Positions 13,201 to 24,400 of a stretch of DNA of 64,000 bases are shown here, in pieces. The first letter of the stretch is position 1. Every line of letters begins with the position of its first letter. A program made the position numbers and the translations under genes. The DNA is taken from the NCBI RefSeq assembly GCF_000524195.1, contig NW_020170403.1:62001-126000 (forward strand). The letters are read 5' to 3'. Source of the DNA: Echinococcus granulosus. Its lineage: Eukaryota; Platyhelminthes; Cestoda; Cyclophyllidea; Taeniidae. The notes under the pieces are model-generated. The model saw nothing but the letters and a program-made list of their open reading frames with translations. It did not search any database and had not been told where the DNA came from.

Positions 13201-16200
13201 AACATTTTGTTTCGGATACTTCAATCAAAAGGCGGAAGAACAAGACCCCCACGATGCGTTTTGCAAAGGCACATCGCGTGAGGCCAAGTGAGGACTCCTC
13301 CGAATAAACTCCCAGCAAAAATATCATAGGTGGTAGACTAGTAAATATAAACCTAAATCATTTCAAAAAATTTTCGCTTAAATTTATTCACTCTTCGCAT
13401 TTGCTGCAACGTTTTACTCAAAAATAAGGATCTTGTGACAGTGACGAAAATACACAAAAGTATGCCCCAGACTCAGATGATCTGACCTCAAACGTATTTC
13501 GAAAACTCGGGTAATATTAACCGCACAAAGCAAGTTCATGAAGATCTCGCAATCACGCGTTACAAATACCACCTTTTCAGAGTCCATTCGCTGTCAAAGT
13601 GACTCAAAACAACTTTGACGACCAAAAAATCTTAAGAGCAAAATTACTGTACAAGTTGGAAAAATGAATTAAATTCAGACAGCCTCGCAAAATTTCTGAA
13701 GGTAGCTCCTAAAGGGAGCTAATAAATGACATTATGTTAAAGTAGTGCCAAGTGACAATTGCACGGTATGGTATCTATGACATAAAGCATGTAACACATT
13801 TTACTCGCCTTTTATAGAAACAAAAACCTGGTTAAAACTAGTTTTTAATGGCCAAATCTGACCTAAATCTGATACAGCAAAATCTTGCATTTTAGCCGAT
13901 TTGGGGAATATGAAAAAAAAATTAACATCATAATATCCTTCTGGTGCACATAAGACGGGCACGCAATTTAGCATATAAAAAGGATACCACCGCATGAGGG
14001 GCAGTGACAAATTTTTCCAAGCAGAAGTTGTCTTCCAGGTATTAGTTGAAAGTTAAGCAAGGAGATGTAGCAAATGATTCCGCTACATTTCAAAACTACA
14101 GTTTAGACTCCTTAGAATGTGCTCTCACCGTTAACAAACTTAAAAGCTCAGGTATTTACTTTAATACGAAATACAAAGCATTCAGGGGAATACTGAAAGG
14201 TAAAGATATTGCCGCTAAAGTAGAGTACCAAAGTAGTCCTTAATTGAATTGTGCAATCCCAAGGAAAGGAAACAAGTGAACATAGCTTCACCGAAAAGAT
14301 GGGGCGCTCTAAATGCAGTCGATTTATCACCCCGAGTTTAGGTAAGCACTGCCGTCATTCCCTTTCTTTTAGCTGCAAATGGAATGTATTCTCAACAGCA
14401 GAGCAGAGCGAGGTTCGAAATAAGATTAACGATAGCGTTACTAGCGCTTTTGAAATATTCACTAGATTGGACAGTTTTTTTACGTTGACTCCATCCAGAA
14501 ATAACTACGTTTGAGGTACAGTAGTTAAATTCTTAAACTAGCAAATGAAAATGAATGTTTTACAAACTATTTCTGAATGAAGAAGTTTAACCTCTGCCTG
14601 GTGGTAGTGCGCTACAGAAGTGAATGCTCGAGTAGTTGAACGAACACCAAATTAGTTCAAAATAAAACAATGTAACAAAAAACTCCAACGTTCCTATAAT
14701 GTAAAATCATGGTAAGGAATCCAATAAATGCATGGTTTAAAATGCTTCTGTTAGGAGCTAAACAGCTTTCCAAAATGCTTTTTTCGTTTTATTGTATAAG
14801 GTGAAGTATGAAACTTTTACTCGTCAGAAAGCAATAAAAGAAACTCATCAGGAAGAATAAGCTATTAAGGAAGGAAAAAAATCCTGGCTGCTGAAGCTTT
14901 TATCTACGAAGAAAAAACCATTGATTAACAGAAAGTAGCAGGAATTCAAAGCATGTAGATCACAAAAATGGAATGAGAATTTAATATTAAATGACGGAGA
15001 CCTAGTAAAACAGGCGTACAGAGTAAAGGCGAGGCAGGCGTAATAAGCGCGGTAACCTCTAAGGCAACACCAGACGGAGGAAACAAAATGATGCCATGGG
15101 AAGTGGATATTAAAAGTTGGAAAGAAGTGGTAAGACGATTGAATAAAGTGTCAGATTCCACCGTAAGATAACATGGCGCCTGACGTCTTCCAGCGTGATC
15201 TTCCATCGAAAAATCAGTAGAAGAGTCGCCACAAAAAGATTTCACAAGCTGGAAAGCTACACCATTAGAGCGTAATAAAGGCAAGTAATTCACTTCTGTT
15301 GAGATAATTATCCATTTTCCACCATATTTTTAACTAAGTAACGGCATTTCATCTCGAGCATATTTGCCTTAGAATAGCTTCCCTGTAATTAAAAATTCAA
15401 GCTACTGACAAAATAAAAGCAGGAAGGGACTCACTCCATCGACTGTGCTGGACGAAGTTGACAGACATGTTGAAAGGGGCCAAGTCGTCGGAGGATTTTT
15501 TCTGGCGTTGGGTAAGGCGCTCCTTCAGCAGACGTTGTTTGGCCTCCTCCGTGGCCTCAATGTTGCGCATCTTAGACTCCACGCCGAGGTCGACCTCGGG
15601 GATGCCACAAAGCATCTGGTTTGACAACATATCCTCTGAGTGTTGACCCATCTTGGGTTTCAGGGCCTCGGGAATCTCCGAGAGAATATTGTCGATCACA
15701 GTTCTTAATGGAACAAAAGCGTGTGGCGATTTTTTTCTAGAAGGCTTCAGTGGCATCAAAAGAGGGGCAGTTTCAGCAGATAAAGCAAAATTTACGACAA
15801 CTTGAAGAGAATTCTTAAAGCTATTTTCTCAAAGCATTTTAGTCAAGCTCAATTTAGAAAAAGCCTACGAATACATCAAATTACCAAAGGCCCCAAAGTA
15901 GATCACAGTGGAGAATTCCGTAAAACTTTACAATAGGTATTTAAAATTACGTGTGTTCAATACAAAACATCCTGCAAAACAAACCCAGTTTCATGAAATA
16001 AAAGACTTGAAAAACTGCTGGAATGATAAGGAATGGCGAAACAAGAATGCTCGGAATTGGAGTCATCAATGCATGAAAAATTGTGGTAGATTTTAAAAAC
16101 TACCAAAATAGGAGAAAAACAGGTTCAAAGAACATTAACGGACAGGGTTCACAGTGGTAAAAAGGGAAGTAATGTTTTACCTTGAGTCCTACCATAAAAA

Positions 16201-16820
16201 GTAAGGTTGCAATTGGACTTTAAATGTTTAATGTTGAAACAGGATTTCGCATATATGTATGGTGACGCTTGAAGAGACCATACTACATACTTGGGGGCTT
16301 CTGCTTCAGTCTTTGTGATTCCTTTTCGTTTCGCCAATTCCGTTTCGATGTATTTTAACCTACAAGTAACAACACGTTAGCACCAATGCTGTAACAAGAT
16401 AGAAAGCGAGAAACGTAGGACGAGAACTGACATATCAGCATCCTCGTCTCTTTTATTGGTTTCCGCAGTAAATGTTCTGGAAAGTCTAACCACGTCCTCG
16501 AACTCCTCCTTCATTGGCTTACGAAAAGCGCCCCTCATATCAACCAGACCACCCGTTTTCATTTTAAATGGATCGTCTTCTATGAGAACTTCTGGTTCTA
16601 TCTTTTTCCCAACAAAGAGAGACTCCGCACTGACGCCAGAGCGTCGTTTACGGAAGTTCTGCCATGTCCTTATACACTCTACTGCCTCCTCTACTGAAAG
16701 ATTGGATGAAGTATTGTTTTTCAAGTCTGTTAAGGTGGCTTGACCTTCATCCTCGGAATCTGAATCCTTAATAAAACGTGTAGACTTCGCGTGCCGACGT
16801 TTGGGCGCCCGAAACGACAT
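7132..16820 (-). CDS. C9orf78 (TLS1): C9orf78/TLS1-like spliceosome-associated protein (5 exons, 321 aa)
   Basis: Homologue of human C9orf78 (hepatocellular carcinoma-associated antigen 59) and fission yeast Tls1. The family is known to bind the U5 snRNP helicase Brr2/SNRNP200 and to influence splice-site choice, so a nuclear splicing role is inferred. Exons on the minus strand are 16820-16432, 16359-16291, 15736-15435, 7609-7496 and 7223-7132; all introns are GT-AG and phases close (2, 2, 1, 1). Family signatures visible: an N-terminal Arg/Lys-rich start followed by an acidic Ser/Asp stretch; DDPFKMKTGGLVDMRG in exon 1; AETNKRDEDADM (119-130) continuing into LKYIETELAKRKG (131-143); MLSNQMLCGIPEVDLG (189-204); NFVQH (246-250); and a basic C-terminus. 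Human C9orf78 is 289 aa, so length fits. The ATG at 16820 gives the expected N-terminus. The gene is head to head with the calpain gene, 1.36 kb apart. Confidence 0.93.
7496..7609 (-). CDS. C9orf78 (TLS1): TLS1-like exon 4
   Basis: Codes residues 254-291, rich in Asp/Pro, with the segment RPDVPEMPSIADPP. Acceptor TGCAG ends at 7610 (phase 1) and donor GTCAGT begins at 7495 (phase 1). Less conserved than exons 1 to 3; accepted because phases close on both sides and GC content is raised. Confidence 0.82.
7610..15434 (-). other. Large intron 3 of the TLS1-like gene (7.8 kb) with unassigned ORFs
   Basis: No exon of a recognised family was found. Two adjacent plus-strand frames could belong to a nested gene: 10190-10486 (98 codons, ATG start, basic N-terminus) and 10500-10709. 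The second is open from a possible acceptor TTGCAG at 10527-10532, or from the ATG at 10542, to a stop followed at once by AATAAA. Neither resembles a family I know. A GC-richer island lies at about 8780-8900. Minus 14946-15293 is a 115-codon frame of unknown value. Elsewhere the intron is AT-rich and shows nothing clear. Confidence 0.4.
10190..10709 (+). other. Possible nested plus-strand ORFs, unrecognised
   Basis: Two neighbouring open frames antisense to the TLS1-like intron. The upstream one starts at ATG 10190 and is basic (16 Arg/Lys in the first 60 residues). The downstream one begins MEDRTADQLEGF at 10542, is acidic at the start and ends at a TGA (10707-10709) overlapping an AATAAA-containing run. 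Candidate splice signals exist but the phase cannot be fixed. No family recognised; chance ORFs remain likely. Confidence 0.15.
15435..15736 (-). CDS. C9orf78 (TLS1): TLS1-like exon 3
   Basis: Codes residues 153-253, including the most conserved family block MLSNQMLCGIPEVDLG and the NFVQH motif. Acceptor CTAG at 15737 gives phase 2 and a run of three Lys; donor GTGAGT at 15434 is phase 1. The following intron, 7825 bases, is by far the largest of this gene. Confidence 0.92.
16291..16359 (-). CDS. C9orf78 (TLS1): TLS1-like exon 2
   Basis: A 69-base exon that completes Met130 and codes the conserved LKYIETELAKRKG helix, to residue 152 plus two bases. Flanked by a TAG acceptor at 16360 and a GTATGT donor at 16290. 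It is split from exon 1 by a 72-base intron. Confidence 0.92.
16432..16820 (-). CDS. C9orf78 (TLS1): TLS1-like exon 1 (start ATG)
   Basis: Codes residues 1-129 plus two bases of Met130. Holds the acidic SDSEDE segment, the GVSAESLFVGKK motif and most of the ETNKRDEDADM signature. Donor is GTCAGT at 16431, phase 2. Confidence 0.92.
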
Positions 16821-18183
16821 CGTAGAAGAAGTGACCCCTAACAGGCAGCGAAACTTGCCTGCGACCCCTCAAGTAACTGATAAATAAACCAATAAGCAGT
16901 CAGCATCAAGTATCACAAAACAAGCATAATAAAGATTGCGAAATTTACAAAATAGTTTGACATTTTAAAAAGTGAGATGAGTTTGAAAATTTATCTCGTG
17001 ATGCGCCATAGTCGACGGTTGTGCAAAATGAGGAGGTCAAAAAATGGGAGGCATATTAAAAAAATTGAAAGACAATGGAGAGCAGAAAACAGGCAAATTT
17101 AATCGAACTTGCCTAAATCAGTGTAATGCTTCGAAAGGGAAAGCTTACGGGTTGCAGCGAGGCCCAACTATGTTTTTGGCGTAAGGCACGCCTATACTAA
17201 TCAAAGCATGGAAAATGGGAGAGCTCTCATCTATCTTGTTGTCATTCACTGGCTGTTGACCATATAGCCCTCTACACTTTACGATCATTACGCTAACTGC
17301 GCTTGCATTTAGAAGAATCTATAAGGTGCCCTTCAATAATTAATTATGGCAGCGTTGTTCTATAATAAAATCTTTAGTAGTGCATGCGTACATTATGAAC
17401 GCAATTATTTGTTAGCAGTTAAAAAACATTTGTGACAGCTTTAATACTTTGTTTATTCGTGTATCTAGGTCCAAAAAGCGTACGAAAACAATCATGCGTC
17501 CTCTTGACGGATAAGGGTTCTTAAGGCCCCAAGAAACCAAATGATGCTGCACATTCGAAATTTTAGGATGCCTTCTGTAGAACAATTTTGGCAAACATTA
17601 CCTATTACCTGGCATACGCAAATGATTAGTCAGAAGTAAAGATATTTACTCTACGGATCCGCTATTTCCGTCGGGATTTGATGACCATTGCCGCCTTAAG
17701 TTGCTTGATTCTGCACTTGCTATGTCTTTATAGTCTGCCTGAATTTGTAACTAACTATAGGCAAAATAAATATTCTGTAGAGGTCTAGTGATTTTTACTT
17801 GTACATGCGCTCTATAATTCTTAGTGGGTCATTCATTCTCTAAAATAATGTGTTATGCCTGCTCGCAGTAGTCACAGAATTCTGAAATAGTTTAGTAAAC
17901 ATAGAAAATGCGTGTTTTTGACACTAATTCCTTAATTATTCAAAGAAGTGTTTTGTCCATTAGATCGTACGAAAGCGCTTAATTTTCCAAGGTAATTAAC
18001 TAACTGTCTAGCCTTGGTAGCGTTATCCGAAAATGAATTTTTGTGGGTCAAAAATGTTCTTGGTTCACTATTTAAGAAGCAAAAACCCTTTAGCACAATT
18101 TGTTTTCACTTTCCCACCACTTGAGGTCAAGGTTGAGTAAAGCTGCCCTGCGTCTTCGACTCATCCAATTGACTAGCTGCTTA
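16821..18183. promoter_or_regulatory. Divergent intergenic region between TLS1-like and calpain genes
   Basis: A 1363-base interval between two start codons on opposite strands, so it should hold both promoters and 5' untranslated regions. It is AT-rich. I see no clear core promoter element. No conserved ORF was found. Confidence 0.45.
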
Positions 18184-18474
18184 ATGCGTACAGTAAACTT
18201 CAACAATGAGGAATATAGCAAAATTAAAACTGGGCATTTAAGCAGGGGCATTCTTTTTGAAGATGAAAAGTTTTCGAACAAGCAATCGAATTTAGAATCG
18301 TTAGTTGGAAGCAGCTTATCACCGCCAGAATTCAAGCGACCCCGGGATACTTGCGAAACTGCAGTTCTCAAAGCGGATGGTCCTCCTGGTGCGATTTGTC
18401 TCGGATCTTTATCCAATATCAATGCAATACTCTCCATGTCTTTAATCGCGGAGCGCCCTAAACTACTGGAAAAT
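18184..18474 (+). CDS. Calpain exon 1, start and degenerate Cys region
   Basis: Codes residues 1-97. Contains RGILFEDEKF, matching the conserved family start, then the segment GSLSNINAILSMSLIAERP, which aligns without gaps to the active-site Cys loop; Ile79 replaces Cys and Asn80 the following Trp. Donor GTATGG, phase 0. An upstream in-frame extension exists but lacks similarity. Confidence 0.87.
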
Positions 18475-21400
18475 GTATGGTCGTTAAATGTAGATTGCTC
18501 ATATTTATGTAGTTATTCCCTGACCTTAAAGCACAAAACAATTTCAATAACGCCAGCGCTTACTCTGGGGCATTTCGAGTCTGCTTTTGGATAGACGGTG
18601 CATGTACTTTTGTAGTTGTGGATGATTTACTGCCAATGATTAATGGTAAATTTATTTGTCCCCACTCTTCCAATCCAAATGAATTTTGGCCGTCCATTCT
18701 TGCGAAAGCCTACGCCAAGTAAGCTTTAGTGTGCTTCATCGCAACTATTACTGGTTGTTTATGGGGTGAGTTTTTCAAAGAATTTGTCTTTTGCGATGCT
18801 CTATCACAGATTGCTTGGAGGTTACGATCGTCTGGATAACTTGCGTCTTGAGGATGCATTACAGGATCTCACAGGCTGTGTTCTTGATGTTTTAACATTT
18901 CATGATTTGTCAAGCAGTAATGAACTTCACCGTATTGAAATGTTTGAGGCACTTGAACAGGCTTTATCTGACGGTGCTATTATTCTTTTGTGTACCAAGG
19001 TAGGCGCACATACCCTGTCCCTTTCGTATGCTTTTTTTCTAGAGTAACTTTAGTACTGACTCAGAAGAAGGTGCCCCAAAGGACAAGGAAATCACTACAG
19101 CCGATCAGGATGAAGACTGTTTTGATGTGATGTGTGCACCAAGGCGTCTGGGCACGATAGATCAAGTTTCCGGACTCTGTTCAAACTATGCGTACATGCT
19201 AACAAAAACTTGCCTCGTACCACGGGATCCCAGCGCCATGGGAGCCGTGCTTTCGGCCCTCAGAATTACCCAAGATGCTCCCAAGGACCGTTTACTGCGC
19301 TTACGCTCGGTTCTCACAGTCCACTCCAAGGCAACAAGCTTTGGTGAATGGAAAGGTGCCTACTCGGAGGGTTCTCAGGTATTTACGCGACATTTACTTG
19401 GCCCAAATTACTATGCTTGCATTTTTAAAATCTACCAGAGTACAATGCCTCTTTTCCAACATTCGAGTGGCACCTTGTACATTCATGCATGCAACATATT
19501 TTGTGTCACACAATTTCGTCATTGGCCTATCGATTCTCGCCGCAATTACTCTCCAACTCAACTCTGTTTTTTGCTACTTTTCCCTGGTTGACCAGCTGAA
19601 TAATGTACTTTTAACCCCCCTCCGTATTTCTGTCCCCGTTCCTTGGCTTCGTTGGAAGTAACTTCGAAACCTGCCGTTATAAGTAATTAGACCGGGAAAT
19701 TAGTTTAATTTTCTGTAATTTTGAGATTTCGCATAGTCTCCATCGTTCTCAAAAAAACCTACCTCCCCTGATGGTAATTTGATGTTATAGTAAACTTGTT
19801 TGGATGGATATGCTTTTTTAATATTTGGAGGTTCCAGCCACCTTCAAGATTGTCCCTGCCGGATTATTTTTTCAAAATTTCAGAGTCCTCTTCGGGTTAA
19901 AGAATGTTAATGCAAACATTTAAACGAAGGCCTATGAAATACCTCAAAAGCACGACAATGCTCTGAGGTTTATTCAAAGGAGTTGCAGATATCTAAACGC
20001 TTGCAATTTTTCTCATTTCTGTGCAGGCCAAAATTGTGATAAGGCCGCTGACGCGTTTCAGCTTATTCGTCTAATTTACTAACAAATGTTGAAGTATACT
20101 CCCTTCCTTGCATTCAATGGTGCCATTTTGGTGTGACTGGTTTGTCACTACACTTTAACACCCTTGCTACGGATAGAGCTATCGATGTAGATTATATTGT
20201 ACAAGCTTGTTTAGCGTGGCTAAACGCGTGGCAGTACTAGGTTTTCTGCGTTTTATGTCCATTTGAAGTAACTGTGTAGGCCACATCCATGTTCACTTTA
20301 AAAGCTCACACACCCAGGTATGTTGGTGAGGTGAATGAATGCGATGACGTGTTTCTTACTTGGTGTTTGTTTTATTTTCCGACTCAATATGCAATCATTC
20401 AATGGGTTATACTTATTTCTTCTCTAGCTGATTGAAGCATCGGAGAACGCTTGAGGTCAATGTATGTATGCGATTGAGAACCTTTTGTAGATAGCAAATC
20501 GTCCGTATGAATTACTACTCAGATGTTACTTTCTCCAAACTGCTCGATCGTGATTTCATATTCCGTTTTCCTAATAAATTGGAAATAATTTAGCATTTCG
20601 AGTTAATTTTTTATTCCTCTAACGTAAACATCTAAATTTACCTTTTTCGAGTTTTTTTGAGCACTAAGCTTCTTTGAAGTTGAAGATAAGTGTGATGATA
20701 AAAGGCCCTTTTTGGCATCATGACTGTGAAGTACCCCTAATGTGACAGCGTAGCTGCATTGCAATATGTAGTTGATGCTACAGTCTGACATGCCTCTCAC
20801 GTGATTTGAGAAGTAAGTTTATGGCGAGAAATTCGGTTACCCTCGTATACCCCTTAGTGCCCTAGCCTTCCTTCAGGGAATGGAGCATTCATCAAATTTT
20901 ATAATATTGAAACTTGACTAGCTTTTTTTATCTGTTAACGTGAAATAATCATGACGGTTGTACCAACAAGTTCTCTCTTCCAAAAATTTGACAGGTGACC
21001 TTAAGAGCACTCTCCATTTTTAATTTAAATTTTCACCACGTTAACTTCAGACTAATATTAGGTGGAGTTGTTTGATATGTCAAGTAATGTTATGACAGTC
21101 TGATAAAGAACCGAAATAATGGGGGTGTGGGACCTATTTGGGAAAGATGTTATGTGGGGGCCTTGAAACTTAAAGCCGGTTATTACTATGCACAACCACA
21201 TGTTGCCCTCCAGTGACGAAAACTGTCGCCTTGGTGCCTTTATTGCACTCATATTTTGAATAGAACCATCACACTCCACAACCTATATCATAGTCTGCGT
21301 CCAAGAGGATCTATTATTTTAGATCCCAAATTTTACTTGAGACTGTCAGAAATTAGAGGTTTGGTTGATACCTCACTCGTATTTCGTTTTTTTTGCGGCC

Positions 21401-24400
21401 CTCTTAATTATCATCAATTAGTTTCCACAACTCACAACCGAAATCATGCTTTTTAATCATTTGTGGTCATAGTGTTAGCTACTCGGATGTGCGTAATGCT
21501 CAGCGTCCATAACAGCGATGCAAATATTTCCGAATTCTTTGATCCATTCAAACAACTTTTCAATGAAGAATCTTATCTTTACGCTGAGTAAACCTGAAAA
21601 GACAATTTTTTTTACCTTCAACGTACAATGTAATCTCGACTCTTTCTAGTGTAGTCCAAGCACAAGTCCCGCAGTAATCCTCATGCCAGGCTGACAAATC
21701 TTTAGGGGTACAAGGGCTGTTGGAATGGTAAGCAGTAGTCGTATGGCTTGCATTGATAGGGGTTGACAAAACTTCCTGGCCCTGTTTTACAATATGTTAA
21801 TCTCTCCTGTGCCAATATTTTTTTTGTACCATTCAAAGTTGACTGTGCTTTAATTTTGTAACCAAAACTGACTCCCTGAAAATTGCAGTAACCAATAGTA
21901 CATACAGTGTAAGTGGTTATTGCTACCAGAAGAAATGGCACTTAGACATCAGTGAGAATCGCACCGACTCGATAAAGTGATTTCACTGCGCTAATCGCAA
22001 AGCTTTCCGTTTTTTTCGAATTATTAGTCATTCCTATTAGACTGCAGATGTATACGGTAAACTTGGTTCCACCTCTGTTTCAGATGCACTGGAGTAATTT
22101 AATCTTGGCCTGTCATAATCTTGCGAAATCAGAAAATGAAGCAAGAATTCGTTTTAATTTGGACTGCTTATGTTTTTTGAATGGTCTACCTTTTGACAAC
22201 CACCTAGTACGTCTTTACAACTAATAAAGTTGTGGTTGTCATTCTCAAAGCAGCGCATAGCGACTGTCAGCACTGTCAACTATTACTGATCTCACTCCCA
22301 CATTTCAGGAGTGGGAGGACCTGAGTGTCCGCGACCGATCCCGCATTGGTCTGGTGGTCTCCACAGAGGCAGAGTTTTGGATACCGCTCTCAGCGATGGT
22401 GAAGTACTTCACGGGCGCCATTATAGCTCGTCTACCCAAGACGGGTCCTTTCGGGTCCTGGACCCTGGCCGGCTACAATGGCATCTGGCGTGCCGAGAAT
22501 AGTGGTGGCGGTCTGGAGTTTCGCAGCTCCTTCCTTCAAAATCCACAGGTACTACGCATTTATTTGAAGTACATTTTGAGTTTGGGCGGAAGTGGAACTT
22601 TTGAGTTTGTAAAAAACACACATGAGGTAATAAGAAATAAAGTTACTTTCCACATGTTCCTCTGCTGCTTTTATGCACTTATTTCAGCATTTAGCCACGA
22701 CCAGCCACTAGACTTCATGGTATGCATTCCGCCACTCTACCGAAGCAGCTGACCCTGGAGGTACTCTTTTAGGAACCTGTGCTAGTAGAACTCACTCAGA
22801 AATTAAGTCTTCGGTGATAGAAACATGATCGTCTTTGTGTGATGGGAAAAAATTTTTCATTTATTGCGTATTTTACTACGTCAGTGGGGATGGAGAGTTG
22901 AAGCTTCAGGTTTTACTTAAACTTCCCTCTTAAAACCACCACTGCACCGAAAGGCTCGTGTGGCAAATTTGTCATTTTTTAAAGCTACTTTACCTATTTA
23001 CATAATACAGATCTTAGCCTTTAGCGTTTTACCTATTCATATTCCAGCTGGAAAGGATTCCTGAGTCTGCTTCTCCGTGGAACCTTTATCAAAGTGTTTT
23101 ACAATGCACATGAAGGTGGAGAAGTTGCTTCAGAAAAATTTGCAACACTATTCTTTGTCTCCATACAACAAACGACTCCACTTCGGTTAAGTTTCTGTAA
23201 CGACGACCGCGAGCATTTGTCTAGAGGTTTCATTCGTTTCAACATTAGGCTTGACATCTTGGTGCTGTGAACTTGCTTTGAAGTGGGCTGAAGTTAAATT
23301 AGGGAAAGCTAGGCTACCAAGCGTAGCCTGGAGACATTTAAGAAGGCTTGAGTCTTAGAATGACCGTTTGATAGATGTCACACCTTGTCTACGTGACGAA
23401 CCGAAAAAAATGAGAAAAAACAGAGGTTGGGCTGCTTGTCTTCCTGTGAAAAAAGTCCCGTTAGTGTACAACCGATGCATTCAGTACGCGATTTTGTACA
23501 CAGTCTCTTTACTTACACATGCAGATGTTGATGATCAACTTATTATGCACGGTTCATGAAGTCACTCAGCTGTTAATTGGCTAAAATTAGCGTTGAAAAC
23601 TTCTTTATGGGAGGGGCATTCATAAGCAAATATTAGTTAAATCTTCCCGTGACCCCTTACAATATGAATTCCGCAAAAATTATGGTATGCTTTTATGCTT
23701 TCAACAATAAGAACCTGTTAATTTCTCCTTCACTCTTCAAAGATCCGCCTTGGAAATTGAAAGCAAACTCCAGTTGTCCGACGATATTTTTACGAAAAAT
23801 AAACTTTCCAAAGGCTAAAGTAAGCTAATTAGGTGGTAAAAGGGGAGGGTACGGGGCGATTTGACAATCGGAGACCATAGGAAGACCATCGTATTTGGAA
23901 GTAACACTTTTGCCCTCCCATTTTCAAGACTGGAACACTGATAACCCTTCTTCTACTGTCTTCTCATCTGTGATTCCCATGACTCTGTATAGCCATGAAC
24001 ATATGATCGTGCCATTTCTGGTGTCAAAATGACTCCGTACGTTGATCATCTTTCCTAAATTTGGAGTACAACTGTTAGCTTGCCATGAAATAGTAGGTAG
24101 CTGAATAGGCAACAGAATAATACACGAAATTGTATTATACGACTCAATTCCACATTTGTTCAAAAGCACAAAAGTTGAATTTTCTGTATCTACTATAATT
24201 ACCAAATGCAGCTAGATTTTCTTAGAGATTTTACTTAGTGGGTTTGGGTAAAGTGTGAACGTTCCTTCAGTGACTAACACCAGGGGAGAATAATTTGATC
24301 TTTTGGCAATTACTTGCAGTACATGTTCGAAATGACCAAAGACACTCCCGAGGAGGTGCTGGTTTCGTTGAATCGGAAGTACACCTGGGATTTGAAGGGA

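Noticed and set aside
18100..18183. Upstream extension of calpain exon 1
   Set aside because: The frame is open upstream only from a TTG; family similarity begins at the ATG at 18184.
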